From Dimorphilus gyrociliatus (Eukaryota > Annelida > Polychaeta > Dinophilidae), in the NCBI GenBank assembly GCA_904063045.1, contig CAJFCJ010000011.1:1054001-1118000 (forward strand): a DNA stretch of 64,000 nt. The letters are read 5' to 3'. The notes below the pieces were generated by a model. The model was not told where the DNA came from. It worked only from the letters and a program-made list of their open reading frames with translations, and made no database searches. This document shows positions 26,296 to 37,430 of this stretch, piece after piece; position 1 is the stretch's first letter, and each line of letters begins with the position of its first letter. Position numbers and translations under genes: made by a program.

Positions 26296-26673
26296 ATGTG
26301 CGTTGTTTATTGTTTTTCATCCTATTTTAATTTAATCTTCAATACAATGCTAAACTATCAAATTATAATATACTCCTACTGCGACATCATTATGATGGTT
26401 TCAGTATTATTTCAGTCTCTATGGTGTTGTGTATACGAATGCTGTACTTAATTCTCCGCCGAGTCTGAAATCTTAAATGAAAATCTTCGCTTCGGTAAAT
26501 CCCTTCTCAAACTTCAGTAGTGATAAGACAATGAAAACAAAAATAGACGCCCAATTGTCTCATTATGTGGTTACGTTATTTATTCAAAGAACAACTGAAT
26601 AATATATCTCAATCTCTTATCTTATTTATCAATCTTTAAAAAATTAAAAGGGAAAAAAATTTCTCTTTCTCCT

Positions 26674-26729
26674 GCGCCATCTGTTTGCGCTCTTATTTGT
26701 TGAACGGTAATTTCTGAACGCCACCTGTC
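26674..26729 (-). promoter_or_regulatory. Paired CTCF-like motifs
   Basis: Two minus-strand matches 43 bases apart: CAGATGGCGC (26674-26683) and GACAGGTGGCGTT (26717-26729). They lie about 0.4 kb upstream of the golgin gene. Confidence 0.35.
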
Positions 26730-27079
26730 GTTTGGATATCACTTTTTTTACTTGTAGAAAATTATAGCTATTTGCTTACTAAGCGTAAAGCATATATTTG
26801 TATAAATGTATGAAAAATTTTTGAAAACTATCGATTTTTTTCACTCGGGTAAAATTCAATCAATGGAAAAACACATCTTGCGGTTTGTAGAGTTGAACAG
26901 CAGTTTAGTTCTTTTATACGTGTGCCACGTATCTCATGAAGAATTGCCTAAAAGAATGCTTACAAGGGCAAAACTTAATGTAAATAAACAAACGTGAAGA
27001 AGGAAATAGTTTATTGCAAAAGAGACATTTAATATAATACATTTTTCAAACAAATACGTCGATTATTCAAAGAAAAAAA

Positions 27080-28410
27080 ATGGCAACGTCTATGGATAGT
27101 TTGGTTGAAAACGGTCAAGAGATGTCAAATGCTCATTCTGATTCTTTAGACTCTTTCACAAAGATCGAGGAACAGATAAAAATTGAAGACGATGAGGAAA
27201 AGTCTTCTTTACTTGGAAATGAAGGTGGTTCGAAACAAGATAAAGAAGTCTTTCTTTTACATAAGAATGAAGATAAGAAAGCTATGAGTAGTGAAAGTTC
27301 TGTTGACGACTGGGATAGTGTGAAGAAAAACGGTATGGACGAACCAAAGAGAAAAACTCATACAGGTATATAATAAAATAGTAATTCTTGTAAATCTTAT
27401 TTACTATAGTTACGTCTGTGTATCTGTATACGTTTGTTTTCAATCGTGCATAGAAACACCAGCTTATCAGCAACAACAGCAGCCATCACCCATAAGAGAA
27501 AACAAAGGTTCACTCTTACGCCGACAGATGGCGCAACATAAATCATCAACAATGACCTTAAGCGGGGACGATTATATGACTCCAAGTCAAAGGAAGGATG
27601 AATTGATAAAAGAGTTAAGATTACAATTGAAATTATCTCAAAAGAGGGCCGAGGAAAGGGAAGAAGAAATCTTAACAAGTGACAGAAAAAGAGCCGAATC
27701 TATAGCGGAAGTGGAAGACGTTCTCGGAAGAGAAATTGAAACCATAAAAGTTTCTCATACACAATTGCAAGAAAAGTACGATCAATTACTAACTGTCTAT
27801 GAAGAAACTCTTCGGAAAAAAAAAGACATCGAAAAGTTGGTAAAAGAAATGAGAGTATGTAATAATACACTCATTTGATGCTCTAATTAAACGTTTCTTT
27901 CCCTTTTTTTTTTACAAAATGTGCAGATTGCTCAGGAGGAAAATGAAAAATTGCACCAAAAATTATACTATGAAATGTACCGCAAAGGTCAAATGTCAGT
28001 GGAATTTGAGAGACAAGTAGAAGTTAGCATTAGTAATTGAATTCATTAAATTATTACTAATAAGAAAATATGTCTAAATTTCATATTATTAGCTAGAGCA
28101 GTTGGCTCAAAAGGAACCGAATAAGGTTTCTGTGGACGAATTATTGGACAAACTAAAATTAACTGAAAGTGAATTAACGAAATGGCAGTGCTACAAACGA
28201 ACCGAATCATATGCTGAAGGAGAAAAGCCGGATACGGAAGCAGAAGCTCGACTTCGCTTCTTACGGGATTCAATGTATCATTTTTTAACCGACAATGATC
28301 GTAAAGACTCAGAACAACATCTTAAAGCTGTAGTTGGTATTCTGTCGTATACCGATGTTCAAATGAAAAGAATAACTAAAGCCATAAGCGATCGAAAGAA
28401 GGGAAAATGA
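27080..28410 (+). CDS. Short coiled-coil protein with GRIP-like C-terminus (golgin type), 366 aa
   Basis: Exons 27080-27365, 27454-27854, 27927-28022, 28093-28410; phases 1, 0, 0; 1101 bases. The N-terminal ~100 residues are acidic and disordered (DDEEKSSLLG). A Gln run and a long, highly charged coiled coil follow (KDELIKELRLQLKLSQKRAE through KLVKEMR, then IAQEENEKLHQKLYYEMYRK). The last ~50 residues, with RLRFLRDSMYHFLTDNDRK and VVGILSYTDVQMKRI, resemble the GRIP domain that binds Arl1 on trans-Golgi membranes. The order F-L-T then L..V...L.... is the clue. That would make this a small GCC1/GCC88-like tether. The GRIP match is by eye and the key Tyr of the domain is a candidate only, so the function is inferred. 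Confidence 0.75.
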
Positions 28411-28753
28411 GAGAACACTTTTTAACGAAAATTGCGAATTTATTACCTAAATTTTATTTCATTTCTCCTTATATTTTTTTAATTTTCTTAACACTTTCTT
28501 ATCCATCTTACTACTCTATTTCCTGTTTCCCCTCTCTCCATCTTTGAATTGCAACAAAGAGAATCTTTATTAATTAAGAAAGTCTTTTCATTCAATCTAT
28601 TCGTATATTTTTGATAAGAAGGAAGAAACTGTTTAATGTTAGTGTTATTGTAAAAAAAAGTTGCGAAATCTATCAACCCCCTGCGTACTTCCACCGGATA
28701 TACAGAATATAATTATATTGAAGCCTATAAATAAAGGAAAAAATATCTGTATT
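28411..28753. other. Convergent 3' spacer
   Basis: Only the 3' UTRs of the golgin (+) and LRR (-) genes; AATAAAG at about 28730. Confidence 0.5.
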
Positions 28754-29743
28754 CTAATCGTAATTGAAATATGTTAGGCCTAAACAAATGACAAAGACAT
28801 ATATAGACATGATTTGATAACTCGAACTTCTCGATTCGGAACAGGAATCAATGCATTGACCTGACCGGACCTGGCATTGAGTCGAATTAACTCTCTGAAC
28901 CAGCTCTCCGGCAAACTTTTTTGGTGATGCACACTGAGCAATGGTACCTAATGAGATAGCATAAAACAAGTTCGCTGAAAGTACTGAACAATCGCAGTGC
29001 AGAGGATTTCCAGATAAATCTAGCAATCTAACAGACTCTACCAATTTCAATATGCACCCAACTGGTATTTGTCTGATGTGACTATGATCTAATCTTAATA
29101 TGCTCGTTTGAGGATCAATACCACAAAAGGAATCTTTTTCAATCTTTATGTCTTTATTGTTTCCTAAATTCAATATCTCAACCTTAACACCCTTAAAAGC
29201 ATCCCTAGGAATTTTGCTTAGACCTATTTGCCTTAGAGTTAGGGTGCTTAGAGATTCTAGCTTTCTTAAAGCAGGCGTCGGAATAAAACCCAGTTGGTTT
29301 CCTGATAAATCCAAAAATTTAAGATTCGTAAAGCCATCAAACCATTCAGGTAGAAAATTTGTAAAAGAATTAAATTTCAAGAGTAGTGTTGTCAGTTGAC
29401 GTAGAAGCTTCCCGAATCCAATTGGTAGTGTTTGTAGTAAATTATGATTGAGATTGAGAAATTTCAACTTTCTGCTCTTTTCAAACGTTTTAGTATATAA
29501 AATTGCTATATCATTAAAAGATAAATCAATCCTTTCAGCTTGAACATCCTCGAAACTGTTTTCTTTTAGTTCGCCTAGATGATTAAGTGACAAATCCAGC
29601 AATTTAAAAGTTGATGTCATTGTTATAAACATAGGTAAAGCTACAAGTCTTTGTGAGCTGCAGTCGATTGTCACTGAACCTCTACAAACACAGGGGCTTA
29701 CCGCAGGACAAAGTGCATCCTCGTACATTATCATTCGCACTTC
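28754..29743 (-). CDS. Leucine-rich-repeat cell-surface protein (5'-incomplete)
   Basis: Last exon of an extracellular LRR protein. It opens at a good acceptor (TAACTTCAG) in phase 0 and runs about 330 codons. Seen in order: an LRRNT cap (CPAVSPCVCRG..TIDC), about eight LRRs with the LxxLxLxxNxL pattern (LKFLDLSGNQLGFIP, LKFLNLNHNLLQTLP), and an LRRCT cap beginning NPLHCDCSVL. A short stalk precedes a hydrophobic C-terminus (IMSIYVFVICLGLTYF) that could be a GPI-anchor signal or a membrane segment. The first in-frame ATG (29734) is followed by no signal peptide, so an upstream exon with a leader is expected. I could not find one with matching phase before 30.1 kb. Probable roles: adhesion or receptor co-factor. 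Confidence 0.8.
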   Translation of the reverse strand, partial: EVRMIMYEDALCPAVSPCVCRGSVTIDCSSQRLVALPMFITMTSTFKLLDLSLNHLGELKENSFEDVQAERIDLSFNDIAILYTKTFEKSRKLKFLNLNHNLLQTLPIGFGKLLRQLTTLLLKFNSFTNFLPEWFDGFTNLKFLDLSGNQLGFIPTPALRKLESLSTLTLRQIGLSKIPRDAFKGVKVEILNLGNNKDIKIEKDSFCGIDPQTSILRLDHSHIRQIPVGCILKLVESVRLLDLSGNPLHCDCSVLSANLFYAISLGTIAQCASPKKFAGELVQRVNSTQCQVRSGQCIDSCSESRSSSYQIMSIYVFVICLGLTYFNYD

Positions 29744-32700
29744 CTGAAGTTAGATAAAGCAATTATGAATAATTGACGTTCCTTCGATATAAGCTGTACA
29801 AGAGGAAAAAATCGAACGTTCCTGTGAGAAGCACCATCAATTGAATAATATAGTTATACCGACTGAAACGACACCTGCACAAGATACGGGCGTCAAACGT
29901 TCTTGACCGTTCGAAGAACGTCCACATATAGACCTTCCTCTCTACAAGTTTCGTTTGTTTAGACTTTTTATCCAATCAAAATACGCTGTTTAAAAGAATA
30001 TAATTGAGTCAAGTATAGATTTTATACAATATGGCTTCTTTTATTGACTTGTCTCCAGTACTACAAGACGCTTAATTAGCTCATTGCTCAATATTTTATT
30101 ACAGATTCCCTCTCTTTAATAGAACTTTTAATACTCTTTTTGTCTGCCAATAAGAAATTACCGTGGTAACTGCATCTATTTCAGAACGACAAACGTAAAA
30201 AATCGAAATTTGTATTCATTTTTCTTTCTATTACTATATCACTTATAAACTGATGGAAGTATAACGCATATGTATTCATCATTTTCTTCCTTCATAAGAA
30301 CCTTTTATATGATTTCTATTACTACTGTCTCTATGTAATTTTCTATTTGTTAATCATCTATGAAGATTTCTGACCTCTTTTATATATCTATTGCAGTCTG
30401 CAAACTGTTACAAAACTTTATTTTCTGTAACATAGCTATTTGCGAAAAAATATAACATCTCTCCCAATTTCGTTACATTGGGCAAATTCAATAGCTTTTT
30501 TAAGGCGATAATATTTTCTGAGACTTGATACAATTTTTTAGTAGATTACGATTTTTTTTCTTATTAACACAGCATCCCTCCAGAGGAAATTTAATTTTGA
30601 AATTCTTTTTGCTGCTGCAGTAGTGACATCTGCAAATTCTCCATCTAACACTATCTTCTAATGGTAGATACCATCTATCGGGAAGTTTATTATAAATACG
30701 TGATGAAAACAAAAAGAAAATCTCTATCTTTTGTATAAGCTTTTTATAGGATGAGGTATACAATTGCGAACAATTACAACGTTGAAAGGAAGTACAGAGT
30801 GAAGGATTTTGTAAAAAGTTAACAAAGCCTATTGAATAATACAATTTGAATTTGTGAAAGTTAAATCCCTTTTGGGATGGAAGAATCAATTAATAAATCT
30901 CTGTTATCAAATAAGAGTAGCCGTTAGAGTAAATTGAGTTTATATATTTGCTTAAACTTGATTATAAAGGAAATAATCTTAGTCCGGCCAAATTCATAAA
31001 GCTTATTTCTTCTAAAGATTGACTGATGTATTTATTAAATTATCTAGTATAAATTTATATATTTAACAAGTCGCCTATGAAAAGAGATAAGACATAAGAA
31101 AATAATTCTTTAGAAGGAGTTACGAGTAATATAATTGTATTTTCTAGTAGAATTATGCGAAATAGCATCAATTTATTTTAGTAATAACCTTCTTGACCTT
31201 TTTTAGTATCCTGTTCCTTGTTTCTAATAATTAGTCGAATCTAATCAGGTAATGGTAATTGACCTAAATAAATCCTGCAACACGAATTTGTTTTATACCT
31301 GACTTCCTTTATTAACACAAAACGTAATTACACGAGGAGAAAAAACAGAGGTAAGTATTTCTTCATGCAAGACACCAATATATAAGATAGTCAAATATTT
31401 TCATATTTCAACAATCACAAGTATCAGATACGACAAATTTTAAGTGAAATATATAGAGTATACAGGATTCTTGCAATTTTTCATGACTTGTTATTGCTGT
31501 GAAAAGCCTCTCTTTAAAATAGACCATAAATGTTTCTAATCTATTACAAGACCGTATGGAATAATACAGAAAGGTTTTTTTATCCTCTTTGTTGTCATCT
31601 ATTTAATAGATTATGCATAAAGTTTTTCTTTCAACTAGACTTTTTCTCAACATTTTATTTTAAGCAACTAAACTGCCAAATCTTCTTAGAGAAAGATAAA
31701 CTAATATTAAAAACATAATAGTGTTAAATACCCTAGTTTCCAAATCGAAAATAGTTTAGATTCTCCTTAGAGTGAAGCTAACCAATGGTTTTAAAGTCTA
31801 CTACATATGAGTATATTATATATAGACTAAATGCAAAGACACTATTCTCATTCGAGAATCTTTTTAATATATTTACTCTCCATTTCGTAATAATGTTTCC
31901 TTGCGGTAATATTTTTGCACATGTATACAAGATTCTAACTACTTTATTATATTTTTATGTTCCATTTGAAAATTAAAATGATACCATAAAATTTCTTCTA
32001 AGACGTCTGTTTTTATGGCAATTTTAGAAGATGGACAATGATTAAATATCTATATTGATATTAAAATTATCTTCAAGTCATATATTATATTTCATCTTTT
32101 TACAACTAAAATATAAAGCTTACTATGGCGAATGTAAAAAGTAAAAATGTTTAGATAATAGATTATTTTTCTAATCAGTTGTATACTGTAGACAAACTTT
32201 AAATTTAGTACTTTACTGCAATCTTTATTACAATATACGTATAATAAAGTTACTCAAATTATAATTGCCTTTTCATTTGATGTAATTTCCATCCTCTGAA
32301 ATTATTTGTATTAGTGCAAAATATAAAGAGTTTTATGTTTAGAGGTTAGCCTAAAATGTTGTTGTTATTGTCAAATAGCTTGTAATAAATATATATATAT
32401 ATATTCTAAAGGTATTATTAAGACTCGTCGTCTTTTCTAAATTTGATCGAATTATAATTCTATCTTCAACAACTTTTATCACAGTATTTTCTTTTGTTTG
32501 GCTGCGTTTATTCAACCTTCCTTCTCTCTGCATTTGTTGCTATAAAATTATGTATCTTCGTAATTTAGAGTAACATATGTCTATATATAAAATATATATA
32601 TATTTTAAAACATCTTTAGATATTACGTTTATATCCCAAACATTGTACGTTAATGCATGCCTATAGGATATTATCCTTTTTGCTGCAGTGGGCAGTATTA

Positions 32701-32866
32701 TGTAATGTCTGCTTTCGCTTATTGTTGGTGACATAAGACCTATATTATATTTAAATATATATTGCATAGGCTGCAATAATAATGGATTTTCAGTATTTCA
32801 AAAGGCTTTTAAAGACGCCGGCGCCACCTAACCAGAATGCGATGTCTATTGGTACCCTTCGCTAAC
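29744..32866. other. 3.1 kb without a supportable gene
   Basis: A+T-rich. May hold the missing first exon of the LRR gene. A 129-codon minus-strand frame at 30500-30889 has some cysteines but no consistent splice signals. A (TA)n run lies at about 32389-32404. GGCGCCACCTAA (32820-32831, minus-strand CTCF-like core) sits just before the next gene. Confidence 0.4.
32820..32831 (-). promoter_or_regulatory. CTCF-like core motif at gene start
   Basis: TTAGGTGGCGCC on the minus strand, 36 bases upstream of the ATG at 32867 and in a locally GC-rich patch (GACGCCGGCGCC). It could be part of a core promoter. Confidence 0.4.
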
Positions 32867-34934
32867 ATGGCGTATTACACAAGGAAACGTAAGTGACTTT
32901 GCTTTTCTGATTATCATAGCAACCTTAATGTCAAGATTTTCTATTATTAATAAATAAAATATATGTATTCTCTAGTAAACATGAACCGATTAATAACTCT
33001 ATTCTGCCTGTTCACCTGTATAACTTCAATAGAAGGTACAGTACATCGATGTTATCCAATATCTATTCTTTTTCAATAAACATAGCAGGGTGACTTTTTT
33101 TAACTAAAATATTCTTAGAATATCATTTCCTTGTATTTCAGTCAGATATCTTCTTAAGCATATTCTTACCAATGACCAAGAAAACATACCTATACCGATA
33201 AAACTTTTTCCAGATATTGCAAATGAAAAAAATATGAAAAATTTTTTATCAAAGTAAATATAAGGCTTAAGAATCTATATCTATTTTTCTAATAGAACTA
33301 CTCTAATCCATTTCGTAGAAATAGATGACTTTATCATATTAATAATTGATTTTTTAAGTTTAACATACCCTTTGCCAAAGGAAAGGTACTACTGTTAATA
33401 ATCTTAAATAGCTTTTTGATGATAATTAAAAGGACGTTCTGAGTACAAGCTAAGAAATGTCAGCTAAGTCACTATTGATTAGACTTCTCTTGTTAATTGC
33501 TTCCGGCATTTAGGTTCTGTAAACATTTTATACAAAAAGAAATGATAAATTCGCCTTTTAAAGATATTATTTTCAAATCGTTTTACTGAAATATTAAGCA
33601 AAGAAGAGTAATTTTTACATTAGAGAGAAGGTTGAATTTTCTAAATATATACTACATATACAATTTCGAATTAGTCTTCTTCGGAATGGAAGAGAAGATA
33701 AACTTTAAATTTAACAAAATCCATTATATAACAAGATAATTCAGGAAAATACGACGATATATGTAAAATTAATAAATTTTTTATGATTAAATAATAATAA
33801 ACTCCATAGATTATTTCTAAAAGATGTTATTTATCATTTATTTTATGAAATTGATTTCTATCTATTTGTAATCGGACAAAAATGTAATGTACCATCTCGT
33901 CTAGATCCTCTTTATCTTCTCAAACATCATTAATTTCTCTTCTATCAAAAATTTTCTACATTACAACTTTCACTCAGTCTTTTTCTATCCTCTTTCCTCA
34001 TCTCTTTTAACGTTTTTTACTCTATCAAATTCATTTACTTTTATTGGCGATAATCACCTTTAAAATTTCTCGCTTTAGCCTTGATTTTACGTATTACTGA
34101 CGAAAATTTTGCTTTCTAGCCCTATTATGTGATGGTAAAGACATAATCTCATCTTGTATACAACCTGCCATAAGTTTTGATGAAAGAAAGTTGCAACAAT
34201 CTTGCTTGTAAGTGATAAATTCATTAAGAAATTTAAATGATCCGTAATTTTGTATATACTGTATGATCGTGTTTTCATTTCTTTTCTTATAACTATTTGA
34301 TAAGTTTCAAAATTCGATTGAACTGTGCAGAATGTATATTTTCTGCCTGGCTATTATATGTTGGATACTTGTATAACTGAATTAATTCACTTTTCTAATA
34401 CGAATTGTAGAGAAAGTTCGAAAAAGAAATGTACATGCTTCAATCGCTTTTGCAATGATAGAGATGCTTTCCTAAATATATCGACCTGTCTTCATAACGA
34501 TCAAACAAAGTTAAATAAATGCAAAAAACAGCTTCGATCGAATTTAAATGATATGAAAAATGCATATAAATCCCTGAGAGAAGTCAACCATAAGATAGGA
34601 GAAATACCTGAAAAGAGTTTCCTATCTTGCTGGTATTGCTATTTTACATATTTTGTATTATACAGTAAATATGTCAATATATTTTAATTTCATTTTTAAT
34701 AGGTCAAGAAAAATAGCATACAAATGTATTAGCAGGGATTTAAGAAAGAAAACTTGTAATCCTAAAACAACGAATTTTCTCAACATTCTGACGTTCTCGG
34801 ATGAGGAAGAGAAAAGTAAATGCAATCAAATCTATGAGCTATCTTCAAAAGATGTTAGCAAAATTAATGCTATAAAAGTGTCTATATTTCTTTTGTTCAT
34901 GAGTTTGTTGTTTGTTTTGGTTTTGTATCATTAA
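32867..34934 (+). CDS. Cysteine-rich secreted or membrane-anchored protein, model incomplete
   Basis: Not recognised. Firm pieces: exon 32867-32888 (ATG), exon 32976-33035 with a signal peptide (RLITLFCLFTCITS), exon 33142-33253, and exons 34331-34632 plus 34703-34934. The last two join in phase 2 and are Cys-rich (KKCTCFNRFCNDRD, STCLHNDQTKLNKCKKQL). They end in a hydrophobic tail (VSIFLLFMSLLFVLVLYH) typical of a GPI signal or terminal TM. A further exon at 34120-34207 (LLCDGKDIISSC, ending QQSC) has good splice sites. Its phase, however, fits neither neighbour: entry needs phase 1 but phase 2 is offered; exit is phase 2 but phase 0 is needed. A missed exon, alternative splicing or a disabling frameshift are all possible. 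The cysteine spacing vaguely recalls GDNF-receptor-alpha modules, but I do not assign it. Confidence 0.5.
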
Positions 34935-35530
34935 AAAATTTGCATATACAAATTATGCTAATAATATTCCAGTTAATAGATAAAAACATTGATTTTATAT
35001 ACGCTATATAAAATCCAAGTAGTTTAAGCAGGAAGAAGTTTTCTGTTTACATCTAACCATCATTTTTCCATGTCAAACTCTAGTTCTTTTGTAAACAGTC
35101 TTCTCCTATTCTTCTCTTTTGCAACGCCATCTCTTGGTATAAAAATTTTACGTCAAAATATTTTCGTTATGAAAATGATAATAACCTATTTTGAATTGTT
35201 GTTTTGAACTTCCGATAAATGAGTAAATAGAACAGGAGACAATCTATCGAAATATGATTGAACGAGGAAAGATCGTGTAAAGAATGAAAAGGGGATTAAT
35301 TGAAAGCGGCAACGTAAAATAAAAAAAAAATGGTTAAATGTCCGTTGATCCAAGTAAAGAATTTGGCTAAATGTTAACGAATTAAAAAGCGGCACTCGTA
35401 TCATATAGCCGGGCTAACAAGCGAAAATCGATAGCATATATTTATAAAAGTATTCAATCACATTTATTAATCCGTACGCCACCATTTGCCAACGTCGGTT
35501 CTATTTACGAATGGGATTTTCGAGGCTTTT
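34935..35530. other. Intergenic
   Basis: No gene. Contains AACGCCATCTC (35123-35133, minus-strand CTCF-like core). TA-rich flanks. Confidence 0.45.
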
Positions 35531-37430
35531 ATGGCGCAATTATCGCCGATTTCGTCTGTCTTAATGATGCAGCAAAAGCAAGAGGTCGGACTCCTACCTC
35601 TACCTTTCGTCGGAGGGGATAAGGAAGAGAACGGCTGTAAAATGAAAGGATTTAACAGGAGAGCGGCGACTAAAGCTGTTAAACAAAGGTTATTTTGTAA
35701 AAAATAATTATTAAATATACAAAAAGAGCAAATTTAGATATTTATATAAAGTAAATATATAAAAAACTGGACGTTATATTTGTATTTATACATATATTAT
35801 GTGTGCATAGTTTATTGCATACCTATCTTATATAGTATATATATACATATCTATATATACTATACATATAGAAGAGGAGAGAGGATACTGTTTGACAAAT
35901 ATATAAATAAATATATCTACTATATGCGTATTATGTATAACACATTTGCAGTATAACATTTGGAATATGATACGTGATTTTGATAAATAGTATTTAGAAT
36001 ATATCTGGTCTCCAACAGAATATTCTTTTAATTATATTAAAGAGATAAAAAAAAGCAGTATACCTTAGCAACAGTTACTTTTTATAGATGGCACTTATAC
36101 AGATATATATTTAAAAATATTAAAAAAAAGAAAGGAATCTAATCCCAATCCCTTCTTTACTTTAAAAAATATACACAAAAGAATACTTTCCTGTTTATAC
36201 AAGATCTCATTATTAGGTTGTTATTCCCTTTCTTTTCTCTCTTGCATGTATATACAAAAAGTATAAACGTTCTTCAATATTACATTCGGATTGAAGATAT
36301 AAAATTATTCGATCTTTTTTCTTAGTAAACTAAAGAATGATTACTTAGGAATATTTAAAAAAAATTAAACCTATATTTAATCCATATTTACCTCTTCGTA
36401 ACAGTAGCATAATTGCAGAATAGATCTATCACTTTAAATTCTTCTGTAGAGATTACGTTAGCTCTTTTTGTAACAATTTTCAAATTATGATTATATTTCA
36501 ACTGCTCTACATTTTAGTTTATTAGCCATCAATTATCGTTTAAAGAAAATAGAAATAACGATTAATCACTATTTTATTTAAATAGGCATTAGTAATAATA
36601 ATAATAGTAATTTGTTTGTTTATTGATATAGATTGATTAAAAAGAGGGACAGGGATTTCTTGCCAAATGTACCAAGCTTATCCATAGGATTTTCATTAAG
36701 ATCTCTTCAAGGTCCCAATTTACAAGAAAGAATTGAAAAGTTTAAAAAGTGGCATGAAGGATTTTATATTGAAAAATTAAGTCAATTGATGCCAGAAGAA
36801 GAACCTCTTGAAAAGGAGGAAAAAGCTCAAGTTCAACATTATCGTTATACAACGCATACGCATTTACATCCTATTGCTTATACGTAAGTAGAAATGTCTA
36901 TATTTGGCTATATTCCTAGAAAAGTAGTCTTTGACTATACAAGAAACTTTTATTTAGTTTTGCAATGTAAAAAGTAATATTATATTCTTTATTAGATATT
37001 TCTTTCCAATTTCCTAACTTATCAATATTACAATAATTATGGTTCCCTTTATGTTAACAGCGAACGTCTAGACGAACAAATAATATGGGAGAAAAGTAAG
37101 GCAGAAGTCGAGTCCCCTCATCCCGGTCCAAATATCCGTGAAATTCCGCCACCTAGTGCTGGCACATGGAAAACTTGGCGAGGTGTTGACGATTCCTATG
37201 CTTACACGAATGCTCGAAGTTACATTAGCGAGCAAAACTTAATGCCACCAGAAAAGGAGAAGAGAATTCAGTTCTGGTTAGATAAAGTTGAAGAAAATAG
37301 AGAATTTTTCCAAATATATGACCCAAATGATCGTCCACTTGATACGGAAGAGGAGAAAGATGAAATTGATGAACACGATGAAATCGATAAGAACAGTATT
37401 ACCTACAGGGCGCTCCATAATTTGTTATAA
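35531..37430 (+). CDS. Unrecognised charged intracellular protein, 259 aa
   Basis: Exons 35531-35688, 36632-36883, 37061-37430; phases 2 and 2; 780 bases. Start chosen at ATG 35531; the frame is open a little further upstream but has no earlier ATG. No signal peptide or membrane segment. Seen: a basic stretch (GFNRRAATKAVKQRLIKKRD), a Glu/Lys-rich helical region (NLQERIEKFKKWHEGFYIEK), an aromatic/Pro segment (PPPSAGTWKTWRGVDDSYAY) and a very acidic tail (DTEEEKDEIDEHDEIDK). The composition and short W/P motifs recall small ciliary microtubule-associated proteins, but that is only an impression. The first intron is 943 bases and TA-rich, with a CTCF-like motif at 36084-36095 (ATAGATGGCACT). 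Confidence 0.75.
36084..36095 (+). promoter_or_regulatory. CTCF-like core motif
   Basis: ATAGATGGCACT in the first intron of the charged-protein gene; fits AGRKGGCRS exactly. Confidence 0.3.

Larger units (their letters stand above)
26149..27079. other. Bidirectional promoter region with three CTCF-like motifs
   Basis: Separates the divergent calmodulin-like and golgin genes. GC-richer near 26180-26300, suggesting the promoter core. Carries GAGAGGTGGCGTA (26283-26295, +), GCGCCATCTG (26674-26683, -) and AACGCCACCTGTC (26717-26729, -). A 63-codon frame at 26806-26997 is probably 5' leader noise. Confidence 0.45.

Noticed and set aside
26806-26997. 63-codon frame upstream of the golgin gene
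   Set aside because: Probably 5' leader or intergenic; no homology and no link in phase to exon 27080.
30500-30889. 129-codon cysteine-containing minus-strand frame
   Set aside because: No start context, no consistent splice sites and no domain pattern. A weak resemblance to a VWC stretch was not enough.
33296-33384. Extra exon in the Cys-rich gene after a 42-base intron
   Set aside because: It does not restore the phase with a strong donor, and the intron would be shorter than any other accepted here.
34331-34934. GDNF receptor alpha assignment
   Set aside because: Cysteine spacing only vaguely similar and the gene model is unresolved.
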